From a virus: DNA of 41,706 nt. Made by a program: the position numbers and the translations under genes. Positions 13,888 through 20,839 of this stretch are shown here, in pieces (the stretch's first letter is position 1; each line of letters begins with the position of its first letter). The notes under the pieces are model-generated. The model had not been told where the DNA came from. It did no database searches and saw only the letters and a list, made by a program, of their open reading frames with translations. Where the stretch lies: positions 1 through 41,706 of the IMG/VR virus record IMGVR_UViG_3300020202_000139; one strand, 5' to 3'.

Positions 13888-15462
13888 TCACCGCCACGCA
13901 GACGACTGCTTCGGACCCGCCGGACCCAACGGACCCGGCCTCGCGCGCCGCTGCCGCGACAGGCGCTGCAACGCCTGCGACGACGCATCCACCTGATCAT
14001 CATGCGACCCGTTCGGGAACGCCGCCACCTCATCCAGATACGTGTCCACGAACGACGCCAACGGACGAATCCGCACGTTCCCCGGTTCCGCCAACGGAGC
14101 GATGAACGCCCGGGCCCGCACCTTCTTGTCGCCCTTCACCGGATGCGGCAACAAACCCGGCATCCCCCGACGCCGCAACTCCTGCACCGCCACCCGCTCA
14201 CTGTCGGTCATCGACAGGCGAGCCGCCATGTCATCATCGATCACGTAATCCGGCAGCGCCTTGCCGAGCACCGGCAACACGTCATCATGCGACCCGGCCG
14301 CCTCCACCACATGTTGCATCACGTCCGGGTGACGCACCGACAACAAAGCGATCGCGTTCGCGGTGGTGGCGTGGTCGTACCGGCCGCGGATCTGGTCGAT
14401 CAACCAGAACGTCGACCCGCACCGCCACCACACCTGACCGACCACGTAGTCGCCGGCCTCCCGGTCCTTCAACTTCAGGTCCCATGACGTGATCGCCTCG
14501 TCGTAACTGTCGGGTGGGTCTTCGTCGAGCCGGAACCAGGCCCGCAGGATCTCGGTGCCTTCCTCCGGGGACGGGTCCTGCTGCTCCAACGCGGAGACGA
14601 GATACGACGACATGCCGAGGTGCCGCTGCCGGATGTCCGCGACGGGGAACCGCTCGGGCCAGTCCGATTCGCCTTCGGCGCGGCCCAACGGGTCGCGCAT
14701 CACCCCGTCAGGGTCGGGGGTCGCCAACGCCGGGATCTTCACCAGTTCCCACTGTTCGCCGCTGTTGTTCGCCATGCGGTCCAACAGGCGGCCGGTCAGG
14801 TCGTCCTCGTGCCAGCGGGTGTGCAAAACGACGATCGGGGTGTCTTCGGAGTCGAGCCGGTTGCGGAGCGTGCCGAGGTACTGGTTGAACACGTTGTCGC
14901 GGGCGTTCGCCGAGTGCGCTTCCTGCCAGTTTTTCATCGGGTCGTCGATCAACAACGCGCCGCCGTCGCCGGCCCCGAAGCCGGTGATGCCGGCGCCGAT
15001 CTGCGCGGCGAGCAGTCCGCCGCCTTGTTCGGTGGTGAACCTGTTCTGGGTTTGGCGGTCGGCGGTGAGTTGGCATGACAGTTGGTCGCTGTAGTTGCGG
15101 AGCTTGTCGCGCACGAAGATGCCGCCCTCCCGCGCCAACTCGATGCCGTATGTCGTGTAGATGGAGCGGGCGCCGGGGTTGCGGTCCAGCAGCCACACGA
15201 GGAACCACAGCACGACGAGGGTTTTGCCGCGCCTTCCGGCGACGTTGATGATGATGCGGTTGTGGCCGCCGCAGACGGCGGCGACGAGTTTGTCGGCGAT
15301 CAGTTGGGTGTGCCGGTAGATGACGAACCGCATGTTGGGTGGTTCGTTGCGGGTGAGGTGGGCGGCGAGGCTGGCGGGGTTGTCGCGCCACGGTTCGATG
15401 TCGCGGGTGGGTGGGTCGATTTGGTTGGCGACCAGCTCCCATAGGTCGGGGCGGCGGCTCAT
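13888..15462 (-). CDS. terL: Terminase large subunit
   Basis: A 524-residue packaging motor. The ATPase domain has the P-loop AGRRGKT at residues 75-81 (an R where G is usual, a variant common in terminases) and Walker B LIDDP at 171-175. The HTRWHEDDLTGR stretch near residue 215 is the coupling motif typical of the family. The nuclease domain shows TSWDLKLKD and the C-terminal SHDDQVDA acidic residues of an RNase-H-like site. It cuts and pumps DNA into the procapsid bound to the portal. Position upstream of the portal matches phage order, although 8 kb of accessory genes separate them here. The putative small subunit is at 19730-20548. Confidence 0.95.
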   Translation of the reverse strand: MSRRPDLWELVANQIDPPTRDIEPWRDNPASLAAHLTRNEPPNMRFVIYRHTQLIADKLVAAVCGGHNRIIINVAGRRGKTLVVLWFLVWLLDRNPGARSIYTTYGIELAREGGIFVRDKLRNYSDQLSCQLTADRQTQNRFTTEQGGGLLAAQIGAGITGFGAGDGGALLIDDPMKNWQEAHSANARDNVFNQYLGTLRNRLDSEDTPIVVLHTRWHEDDLTGRLLDRMANNSGEQWELVKIPALATPDPDGVMRDPLGRAEGESDWPERFPVADIRQRHLGMSSYLVSALEQQDPSPEEGTEILRAWFRLDEDPPDSYDEAITSWDLKLKDREAGDYVVGQVWWRCGSTFWLIDQIRGRYDHATTANAIALLSVRHPDVMQHVVEAAGSHDDVLPVLGKALPDYVIDDDMAARLSMTDSERVAVQELRRRGMPGLLPHPVKGDKKVRARAFIAPLAEPGNVRIRPLASFVDTYLDEVAAFPNGSHDDQVDASSQALQRLSRQRRARPGPLGPAGPKQSSAWR

Positions 15463-15485
15463 GGGTCGTGGGCGCGGCCGGTCAT

Positions 15486-15830
15486 CTACTTGTCTCCCTC
15501 GGGTAAGGGGGCGCCCAACGCGATGAGCAGATCGCGCATGTCCTCTGTGACGTAGCAGCCGAAGGGGTTGACGTCGAAGCGATAGCCGGACGAGTGCGGA
15601 TCGAACTTGCCGTTGACGGCCATCGACTCGCCCAACTCGCGGAGGTTCTCGTTCTCCCGTTTCGCTTCTTCTAGGTCTGAGAGCAGGCTGAGAATGGTGG
15701 AGGGATCAGCCGCGGCGGAGTAGTCCCAGCGGGCCTCCATCTCGTTTGACCTGTCAGAAAGACTGTCTGGCTTCGCGATTTCGTCGCGAAGCCTCTCCGC
15801 TGCGGCTTTGAGTCTGTCGTACTCGGTCAT
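15486..15830 (-). CDS. Coiled-coil hypothetical protein
   Basis: A 114-residue protein. Residues 1-22 and 48-70 are heptad-like helices (LKAAAERLRDEIAK and SLLSDLEEAKRENENLRELG); the C-terminus has YVTEDMRDLLIALGAP. It precedes the terminase gene by 24 bases and its start lies 83 bases from the divergent plus-strand gene. The family is unknown. Confidence 0.65.
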   Translation of the reverse strand: MTEYDRLKAAAERLRDEIAKPDSLSDRSNEMEARWDYSAAADPSTILSLLSDLEEAKRENENLRELGESMAVNGKFDPHSSGYRFDVNPFGCYVTEDMRDLLIALGAPLPEGDK

Positions 15831-15845
15831 GGGGCCTCCCCGATC

Positions 15846-15864
15846 TTGACAGCCGTGCGATAAT
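15846..15864 (+). promoter_or_regulatory. Candidate promoter for the plus-strand moron
   Basis: TGCGATAAT (15856-15864) is an extended -10 type element (TG-N-GATAAT). A TTGACA at 15846-15851 is too close (7 bases) to act as its -35. Start of transcription would be near 15871, 43 bases before the ATG at 15914. Confidence 0.35.
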
Positions 15865-15913
15865 CGACCTGTCCCGGTGTGGTAGCCGGACCCCTAGCGA
15901 AAGAAGGAAGCCC

Positions 15914-16168
15914 ATGACCTACGCAGAGTTGCGTCGAGCCCTCGAAAGTCTCCCCCTTGAGGATGACGAGGAGGTCGTCATCGAAGTCGACGTCTTCCAT
16001 CAGTACGACGGCTCCGAGAACGTGTTCACGCTCGGCCAGGTCGCCTACGAGGAACCCACCGAAGGTGGCGACGGTTTCCGGGCCGTGCTCGTCGGGGCCT
16101 TCAAGGACGATGACGGGATCTGGCGCAAACGCTACGACCTCGATCATCTCCAGGTCGCTTCCCGCTAG
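15914..16168 (+). CDS. Plus-strand moron, acidic 84-residue protein
   Basis: The only rightward gene between 1 and 33.8 kb. It has a good ribosome site (AAGGAAGCCC before ATG) and encodes MTYAELRRALESLPLEDDEE..., an acidic protein with helix-strand alternation (EEVVIEVDVFHQYDGSE, FRAVLVGAFKDDDGIWRKRY). A candidate promoter precedes it and a strong hairpin terminator follows. Gene, promoter and terminator inserted against the direction of the late operon are the signature of a moron, often expressed from the prophage. The protein family is unknown; the overlapping minus-strand frame is taken as a shadow. Confidence 0.75.
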   Translation: MTYAELRRALESLPLEDDEEVVIEVDVFHQYDGSENVFTLGQVAYEEPTEGGDGFRAVLVGAFKDDDGIWRKRYDLDHLQVASR

Positions 16169-16176
16169 GGGAGCTT

Positions 16177-16224
16177 CGCCCCGCCCCGCTACCACCGTCC
16201 TTCGGGACTGGGGCGGGGCGGTTT
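16177..16224 (+). terminator. Rho-independent-like terminator of the moron
   Basis: CGCCCCGCCCC (16177-16187) pairs with GGGGCGGGGCG (16210-16220), an 11-bp GC stem. The loop contains a second small hairpin, GTCC-TTCG-GGAC. The stem is followed by GTTTCG. It lies 9 bases after the moron stop codon. Confidence 0.75.
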
Positions 16225-16236
16225 CGCGTTCGGCGC

Positions 16237-16491
16237 TCACGGCTTCTCTGCTCCCTCTGAGTCAGGGACGGGCGTGGCGGGAACGAGACTCGGCCTGAAG
16301 CGCTTTGGTGTCCAGGCTTCGCCAATCCATTGTTGACCGCAGCGAGCGCACACGGGGAGGCCCGCGTACGCGACGACGTGTCCCTGTTCGTCCAGTTGGA
16401 CCGCATCATCGGGGTAGCCGGCGTTCTCACGTCGGCCGACGAAGGTGAACCAGTCGCAGCCGCAACCGGCGCATATCGCAAGTCCGCTCAT
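16237..16491 (-). CDS. Zinc-ribbon hypothetical protein
   Basis: An 84-residue protein with two CxxC pairs, ICAGCGCDWF near residue 8 and PVCARCGQQW near residue 49, a standard zinc ribbon, followed by a proline-rich tail. The start at 16491 is set by an ATGA overlap. Its stop lies just past the moron terminator. Function unknown. Confidence 0.68.
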   Translation of the reverse strand: MSGLAICAGCGCDWFTFVGRRENAGYPDDAVQLDEQGHVVAYAGLPVCARCGQQWIGEAWTPKRFRPSLVPATPVPDSEGAEKP

Positions 16492-16742
16492 AGCTTCTCG
16501 GGGGTGGGGACGACAGAGCCATCCGTGATGACGTAGACCGGGGTGCCGTCCTCGATGCCTTCGGGGACGTTGATGTACTGGCCCGCCACGTCGGACTCGA
16601 CGCGGTTGACCTCGGCCACCTTGACTACTGACCATCCGGCGTCCTTGATGGCGGTGAGCAATGTGGCCCCGGTCTCATGGTCGGGAACGGCGTCGGTGAG
16701 GCAACGAAGGAACGCTGCGTCTAGGGCTTCTTCAGGACTCAT
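16488..16742 (-). CDS. Hypothetical protein, 84 residues
   Basis: An 84-residue protein starting MSPEEALDAAFLRCLTDAVP, helical at first and then beta-like (WSVVKVAEVNRVESDVAGQY, TPVYVITDGSVV). ATGA overlaps at both ends. No family recognised. Confidence 0.62.
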   Translation of the reverse strand: MSPEEALDAAFLRCLTDAVPDHETGATLLTAIKDAGWSVVKVAEVNRVESDVAGQYINVPEGIEDGTPVYVITDGSVVPTPEKL

Positions 16743-16996
16743 GTCTCCCCAATCCACGGCTTGGCTTCCAAGGACAGCAACCAGCCGGCTCGATCGATCC
16801 CCACCAAACCCTGCGCCCGCCATTGAGCGATCAGGTCCGGTGGCCAGGGACGGCACTCCCACTCCTCACCGAACGGTCCTGCGTTCTCGGGTAGCGCACG
16901 GTCGTACTGGTGCTCCCACGCCGGATGACCGCAGTCATCGCAGTGGTTCATGGGTTGACCGACCCAACGGAACGCTTCGCACGCCTCTGGCTTCAT
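16739..16996 (-). CDS. Hypothetical protein with HCDDCGH motif
   Basis: An 85-residue protein. HCDDCGHPAWEH around residues 18-29 gives a compact Cys/His cluster that may bind zinc; the rest is aromatic and acidic (FGEEWECRPWPPDLIAQW). Start at 16996, coupled by ATGA to its neighbours. Family unknown. Confidence 0.62.
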   Translation of the reverse strand: MKPEACEAFRWVGQPMNHCDDCGHPAWEHQYDRALPENAGPFGEEWECRPWPPDLIAQWRAQGLVGIDRAGWLLSLEAKPWIGET

Positions 16997-17397
16997 TCGC
17001 TCTCCCCCTCTGGTACGGGCTCGGAAAGGGCGGCGGCGCGTAGGTGCAGCGCGGTGATGCGCGGCCCGATGTTCGCCACCCGGCCTGCCCTCCAGTCACG
17101 GCCAAGGGCGATGATGTCGGCGCCCAGGACCGCGACCTGCTGGCGTAGAGAGGCAAGCTCGGCGCGGGCGGCGTCACGCTCGTTCCGGGCGGCGGACGCT
17201 GCCACGTCGGCGTCCTGACGGTCGATCACCTGATCAAACAGCGCAACCCGGTGCTGCTCGTCTCGTTCGCGGAGTAGAGCGAGAGCCACGTCCGCGGCCT
17301 TGTCCGCGCATCGCACGTTGTCAGCGTGGTGGATGCACGACGAACCGCAGTGCACCTCCCGCATCCGTGCTCGGATCGCTTCGCCTTCGTTACCCAT
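16993..17397 (-). CDS. Coiled-coil protein with N-terminal Cys/His cluster
   Basis: A 134-residue protein. CGSSCIHHADNVRC near residues 17-30 may bind a metal. Residues 38-115 form a long charged coiled coil (ALLRERDEQHRVALFD, ARNERDAARAELASLRQQVA). ATG at 17397 overlaps the preceding gene by 8 bases. No family recognised. Confidence 0.65.
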   Translation of the reverse strand: MGNEGEAIRARMREVHCGSSCIHHADNVRCADKAADVALALLRERDEQHRVALFDQVIDRQDADVAASAARNERDAARAELASLRQQVAVLGADIIALGRDWRAGRVANIGPRITALHLRAAALSEPVPEGESE

Positions 17398-17647
17398 CGA
17401 TCGGGGCCTCCTCGGTAGCTGCTCTGGCTAGGTCGCTGTGGTTCGACCATCCAACGTGACCACACGAGCACTCGTACTCTCGTGAGGTGAGCGTGGAGCG
17501 GAGGCCCAGTGCGCTACCTGCCGAAGGTCGGTACGGTTTCGTCCGGCCAGTCAGCCGTACAGAATGCTTGCGCCGGTTCTTGGGCTCGCGGCGCTCGACA
17601 GCGCACATGAACCATGTTGGTGATCCAGTGCCGGCCGAGTCACCCAT
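17390..17647 (-). CDS. Hypothetical protein with C-terminal zinc-finger-like motif
   Basis: An 85-residue, basic protein from ATG 17647 (MGDSAGTGSPTWFMCAVERR). The C-terminal part YECSCGHVGWSNHSD contains a CxCxH cluster resembling the half-zinc motif of several small phage proteins. It overlaps the Ea22-like gene by 8 bases. Family uncertain. Confidence 0.58.
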   Translation of the reverse strand: MGDSAGTGSPTWFMCAVERREPKNRRKHSVRLTGRTKPYRPSAGSALGLRSTLTSREYECSCGHVGWSNHSDLARAATEEAPIDG

Positions 17648-18248
17648 TCGGGGCCTCCTTGGTAGAGAGCACGTCACGCAACAGGGCGACATCGCAGGGC
17701 CAGTCGTGATGGCAGTGCTCGCAGTAGTCATCGCCGGCTGGACGCTCGGGGTCGTGGCGTTCGTGCTGCACCGCCAACGCTCGCCACCGCTCGTTCTCGT
17801 CGCGTAGTTGCCGGCGTTCTTCCAGCAACGCGGCGGGGTCGTCGTCCAACTCGCCCACGTCCCACGCGTCAACAGCGTTCTTGAGGTCATGTTCCGGTCC
17901 CGTGCACCAGCCGCCGGACTCGTGGATGCGGTCAACCAGCGTCTTCGCTCGCCATGCGATGTTCACCAGGGCGGCGGCACGGTCCTCGAACACCTTGAGG
18001 CGTCGGCGTTCTTCCAGCAACGCCCGAACCGTCTCAGGGTTCGCAGCCGCGATGAATGCGGCGTCGTGGCCCTCGTTGTACTCCTCGCTGATCGCGACCT
18101 CTACTGGGTTGCCCCACTGGTCGTGACCGTTGACGGACCAGCCGTATTGCTCCTCGTCGCCCAGCCACTCCGTGACCCACGGTCCCGGTGTCGCGGCCGC
18201 GGTTTTCGCTTCGAGGTCCGCTATCCGCTCGTCCCCTAGACCAGTCAT
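17640..18248 (-). CDS. Ea22-like / Ead-type accessory protein
   Basis: A 202-residue protein with the typical start EAKTAAATPGPWVTEWLGDE, then DAAFIAAANPETVRALLEERRRLK, the pattern of Ead/Ea22-family phage proteins. The second half is a charged coiled coil (ALLEERRQLRDENERWRALA) ending with YCEHCHHDWPCDVAL, a small Cys/His cluster. Ea22-like proteins are common next to recombination or modification genes, of unknown function. It is coupled to the cytosine methylase by an ATGA overlap (18245-18248). Confidence 0.75.
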   Translation of the reverse strand: MTGLGDERIADLEAKTAAATPGPWVTEWLGDEEQYGWSVNGHDQWGNPVEVAISEEYNEGHDAAFIAAANPETVRALLEERRRLKVFEDRAAALVNIAWRAKTLVDRIHESGGWCTGPEHDLKNAVDAWDVGELDDDPAALLEERRQLRDENERWRALAVQHERHDPERPAGDDYCEHCHHDWPCDVALLRDVLSTKEAPNG

Positions 18249-19081
18249 GAAGCCCCCAGTTCGAGCACACGACGGCCAACGAGCTCAGCGACCTGGGGGA
18301 CTACGGCGTTTCCGAGGGCTCGCAGTCGATCAAGGTCCAAGTCGGTGAGAACCCCATCAACCACTCGACCCACGTCGGGTTCAGACTCCCAACCTCGCCA
18401 AGCGTCGCCATCTGATCGCTGAGCTCGTTGGACCGTTCGGGGTCCGTCCATCGCTCGGCCTTGCCCTTCGCGTGCGCTGGACGCTGCCCCAACCAGGCGG
18501 TCGGGGTCGCCCACTGCCCGGTTCTCGCCATCATCCGCAGACCAGGCCGAACCGCCGCGCCCGCGCTGGCTGACTGGTTGTACCCGCCCGTGTCCGTCGC
18601 CGTTGGCGTAGGCAAGAATGAACAGCCGATCACGGCGGTGAGGGGCACCGACGCTTGCCGCTGGTAGGCAATCCCACTCCGCGTCATACCCGCACGCGGC
18701 CAGGGACCCGACAACGGCCCCCATTCCTCGGTGAAGGAGAGCTGGAACGTTCTCCACGACGACGAAGCGGGGTCGAAGTGAGCGAATCGCTCGCAGGTAC
18801 TCCCACCAAAGGCCGGAGCGACCCCCCTCCAAACCGGCGCCTCGTCCGGCGAAGCTGATGTCCTGACAGGGGAACCCTCCACAAAGCACCTCCACGGGCT
18901 CGACCGAGCTCCAGTCGACTTCGGTGACGTCCTCGTACCGCACGGCGTTCGGCCAGTGCTTCGCGAGCACCTTCTGGCAGAACTCGTCTCGTTCGACCTG
19001 CCAGACGGTCTCCCCAACTCCGGCGCGTTCCAGGCCGAGTTCAAGGCCGCCGATTCCTGAGAACAGCGAGCCGATCCTCAC
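18245..19081 (-). CDS. dcm: C5-cytosine DNA methyltransferase
   Basis: A 278-residue enzyme with motif I SLFSGIGGLELG (5-16), motif IV catalytic GGFPCQDIS (Cys72), motif VI VVENVPALL (ENV at 110-112), motif VIII GAPHRRDRLFILA, a short, variable recognition region and motif X LRALGNAVVPQVAE. It would methylate the 5-position of cytosine in phage DNA, most likely to evade host restriction; no partner restriction enzyme is present. The length is compact for the family. About 700 bases of this gene are also open, and look coding, in the +1 frame (18301-19044). Coupled on both sides by ATGA. Confidence 0.95.
   Translation of the reverse strand: MRIGSLFSGIGGLELGLERAGVGETVWQVERDEFCQKVLAKHWPNAVRYEDVTEVDWSSVEPVEVLCGGFPCQDISFAGRGAGLEGGRSGLWWEYLRAIRSLRPRFVVVENVPALLHRGMGAVVGSLAACGYDAEWDCLPAASVGAPHRRDRLFILAYANGDGHGRVQPVSQRGRGGSAWSADDGENRAVGDPDRLVGAASSAREGQGRAMDGPRTVQRAQRSDGDAWRGWESEPDVGRVVDGVLTDLDLDRLRALGNAVVPQVAELVGRRVLELGAS
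18301..19044 (-). CDS. Conserved reading frame nested in the methylase gene (+1 frame)
   Basis: This frame overlaps the methylase gene and is shifted by +1. It encodes SASPDEAPVWRGVAPAF, then SSWRTFQLSFTEEWGPLSG and PWPRAGMTRSGIAYQRQASV, LPTPTATD, and near the end LNPTWVEWLMGFSPTWTL. These motifs are the same as those in a protein family I know from stand-alone or in-frame fused versions next to phage cytosine methylases (SWRT..., WPR.G..R.G.AY, LPTPTA, NP.WVEWLMGFP.GW). No clear start is seen; an internal start or a +1 shift from the methylase are options. Function of the family unknown; perhaps specificity or accessory. Confidence 0.5.
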   Translation of the reverse strand: MNSAWNAPELGRPSGRSNETSSARRCSRSTGRTPCGTRTSPKSTGARSSPWRCFVEGSPVRTSASPDEAPVWRGVAPAFGGSTCERFAHFDPASSSWRTFQLSFTEEWGPLSGPWPRAGMTRSGIAYQRQASVPLTAVIGCSFLPTPTATDTGGYNQSASAGAAVRPGLRMMARTGQWATPTAWLGQRPAHAKGKAERWTDPERSNELSDQMATLGEVGSLNPTWVEWLMGFSPTWTLIDCEPSETP

Positions 19082-19266
19082 GGGGTCTGCTCCAGTGCTT
19101 CACGCGCCCGGTCGGCCGCGGCTTTGAACCCCGCGTTGTACATGTGGTCACCGAACGCGTCGGCGGCGTCTTCCTGGCCGGGGAACGGTCCCGCTGACCA
19201 GCCGCACGTGCATTGGACGTGGGTCCAGTCCTCGTCGTCCTCAGCGAAACAGCACCCGTGGATCAT
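19078..19266 (-). CDS. Small Cys-rich hypothetical protein
   Basis: A 62-residue acidic protein (MIHGCCFAEDDEDWTHVQCT then CGWSAGPFPGQEDAADAFGD) with three cysteines in a CTCGW context, a motif common in tiny actinophage proteins that sense or bind zinc. The stop overlaps the methylase start by ATGA. No specific function. Confidence 0.62.
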   Translation of the reverse strand: MIHGCCFAEDDEDWTHVQCTCGWSAGPFPGQEDAADAFGDHMYNAGFKAAADRAREALEQTP

Positions 19267-19733
19267 CGGGCCTCCAGTGCTTCACGGCAGGCAGCCCGTA
19301 CACGATCGAAGTAGAAATCCTTCGCAGTGAGCGAGCGGCGAACGTCGTCGCGTGTCATCGCCTCGGCAACGTCCAACGGCAGCGTCACCGTGACTGTTCG
19401 CTGCGGCCCTTTCCACTTCGGTCCCCGGTACCCGGTAACAGGAGTGAGCGCAAGCCACGTCAGGAACTGCGCGACGAGGTAGACCTCAGCGGTGTTGAGG
19501 TTCCACGATTCGCTCGGGACCGTCTTCATCCGCGGCGGAGAGAACGGCCCCCACTCTTCCGGGTCTATCCACTGAGAACGGGAGACCAGACGGAAGCGGG
19601 AAGCAGGAGCGGACCACGTCAGCAGCGGAGCGCCCGTCGCCCCGAGAATCAGCCGGTCGTCTTCGATACCGAGCACCCGCGCATCAGGCACGCCCTCTCG
19701 CCGCACCACATCACCGATCTTGAACCTGTTCAC
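19263..19733 (-). CDS. Hypothetical protein with KOW/SH3-like start
   Basis: A 156-residue protein. Residues 1-50 (MNRFKIGDVVRREGVPDARV, LILGATGAPLLTW) look like a small SH3/KOW fold. Residues 105-156 contain TVTVTLPLDVAEAMTRDDVR and a helical end. Start at 19733 set by ATGA with the HGGXP gene. No family recognised. Confidence 0.65.
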   Translation of the reverse strand: MNRFKIGDVVRREGVPDARVLGIEDDRLILGATGAPLLTWSAPASRFRLVSRSQWIDPEEWGPFSPPRMKTVPSESWNLNTAEVYLVAQFLTWLALTPVTGYRGPKWKGPQRTVTVTLPLDVAEAMTRDDVRRSLTAKDFYFDRVRAACREALEAR

Positions 19734-20548
19734 GTTGTCTCCTCCCGGCCCACAGCCGCTTCAATCGCCCGGCGGGCGATCCCCGGCCACCTGTCCCGCA
19801 ACACCACCTCCGCCGCCACCCTGTCCAGGCCCGCCTCAATCACCGCGGCCACCATCCCCGCCGCAGCCACCTCCAACACCCGCGCCACCGTCCGCGCCTC
19901 GTTCTCCCGCAACTCCACCTGCCGCTGCTCGATCCCCAACGTCACCGCGTTCTTGCACAACTCGCCGTGCAGCCGCGTCCACCGGTGCAACTCGTCCACC
20001 AGGACGTGAGGCGCCGCGTCACCCAAATGGTTCGGCCCGAACAACGCAGCGTTCCGTGCCACCAACCGCGTGATCGGCTCACCCGACCGCGACTCACCCA
20101 CCACGACCTCGTCGACCGCCGGTTCCAGGTCCAGCAACTCGACCCGACTCCGATACACGCGCATCATCACACCCGACGTCAACAACGCCTGCTCCATCCC
20201 GTCCAACTCCAACACGTCACCCACCTCGGCCCGCACTTCCGCCATCAACCGGCCGACCTCACCCAACGCCCGCTGACGCTCCACGTTCCTCGCCGCTTTC
20301 GCCTCCACGGCTGGCGACCCACCGTGCCCGGTGCGGTTGTTCGCGCCGCCACCCGAGCACAACGTGCCGCCCTTGCGCGGCGGACGACGACACGGCCGCT
20401 GTCGCACCTCACCGCCGCACTTCACGCACGGCCTCGTCGGGTGGTTGTTCCCCCGCCACTCGCAGGCGATGCACTCGTCGACGTGGCCATGGCATCCCTT
20501 CGGGTGCACCTGACCGCAGGACGGGCAGTCGTACGGCGCGGCCATCAT
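19730..20548 (-). CDS. Probable terminase small subunit-like HGGXP protein
   Basis: A 272-residue protein. The N-terminus has several CxxC/CxxH clusters (DCPSCGQVH, CIACEW, PCVKCGGEV) leading to RPCRRPPRKGGTLCSGGGAN and the HGGSP motif near residue 75. The remainder is helical, ending ELHRWTRLHGELCKNAVTLG, IEQRQVELRENEARTVARVL. The C-terminal layout matches long HGGXP proteins that lie upstream of the large terminase in actinophages and are usually taken as small terminases. The start at 20548 (or 20545) has a palindrome-and-repeat element directly upstream. Function by context. Confidence 0.6.
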   Translation of the reverse strand: MMAAPYDCPSCGQVHPKGCHGHVDECIACEWRGNNHPTRPCVKCGGEVRQRPCRRPPRKGGTLCSGGGANNRTGHGGSPAVEAKAARNVERQRALGEVGRLMAEVRAEVGDVLELDGMEQALLTSGVMMRVYRSRVELLDLEPAVDEVVVGESRSGEPITRLVARNAALFGPNHLGDAAPHVLVDELHRWTRLHGELCKNAVTLGIEQRQVELRENEARTVARVLEVAAAGMVAAVIEAGLDRVAAEVVLRDRWPGIARRAIEAAVGREETT

Positions 20549-20553
20549 GCACG

Positions 20554-20593
20554 CTCCGAAGCGTCAGCAACCGTGGTTGCCTCCGAAGCGTCA
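20554..20593. repeat. Direct repeats flanking a GCAACC palindrome, copy 3
   Basis: CTCCGAAGCGTCA (20554-20566), then GCAACCGTGGTTGC (20567-20580, perfect palindrome), then CTCCGAAGCGTCA again (20581-20593): two identical 13-base repeats exactly abutting a 14-base palindrome. A further 10-base palindrome GTCACGTGAC is at 20596-20605. The block is immediately upstream of the small-terminase-like gene; it could be an operator, a pac- or cos-like site, or both. Confidence 0.7.
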
Positions 20594-20596
20594 CGG

Positions 20597-20839
20597 TCAC
20601 GTGACATCATGCCGCGTCTCTCGGTTCTTGTGGTTGGCTGCCGTCGGCGGCGTATTGGATGCGGGTGACTTCGGGTCGGAGCATGCTGTCTTCGTTGTCG
20701 GTGAACACGGCGTTGTCGGGCATGTCTTCGGTGAGCCGGCGCCGTGCATCTTGCAGACGGTCCCGCCGACGATCGCGGCGCGTTTGCAGCGTTCGCCGGA
20801 TTGTTTCGATGTGGCGGTGCATTGGCGTGTCTCATCCAC
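20597..20839 (-). CDS. Short HGGXP-type zinc protein, possibly frameshifted
   Basis: An 80-codon frame from GTG 20839, overlapping the helicase-loader-like stop by 8 bases. Residues 5-38, QCTATSKQSGERCKRAAIVG then GTVCKMHGAGSP, are the complete N-terminal HGGXP zinc signature. After that the frame becomes Thr/Pro-rich (KTCPTTPCSPTTK) and loses coding character, while the -1 frame (20607-20723) reads as good protein. A -1 frameshift, natural or mutational, or a short overlapping gene would explain it. HGGXP proteins are small phage proteins of unknown function, often near terminases. Confidence 0.6.
   Translation of the reverse strand: MDETRQCTATSKQSGERCKRAAIVGGTVCKMHGAGSPKTCPTTPCSPTTKTACSDPKSPASNTPPTAANHKNRETRHDVT
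20607..20723 (-). CDS. Overlapping small frame, C-terminal part of the HGGXP protein or separate gene
   Basis: A 38-residue frame, MPDNAVFTDNEDSMLRPEV then TRIQYAADGSQPQEPRDAA, with strong third-position GC, whereas the HGGXP frame loses it here. It is in the -1 frame relative to that gene. It may be a separate gene starting at ATG 20723 or the true C-terminus reached by frameshift. The acidic protein-like sequence favours real coding. Confidence 0.5.
   Translation of the reverse strand: MPDNAVFTDNEDSMLRPEVTRIQYAADGSQPQEPRDAA

Noticed and set aside
13832-13897. Ferredoxin-like short frame VCPEVFKIDPDG next to the terminase
   Set aside because: Only about 29 codons without the iron-binding cysteines upstream; no coupling with neighbours.
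15827-16240. Minus-strand frame opposite the moron
   Set aside because: The plus-strand frame has a better ribosome site and terminator and natural composition; the minus-strand version looks antisense.
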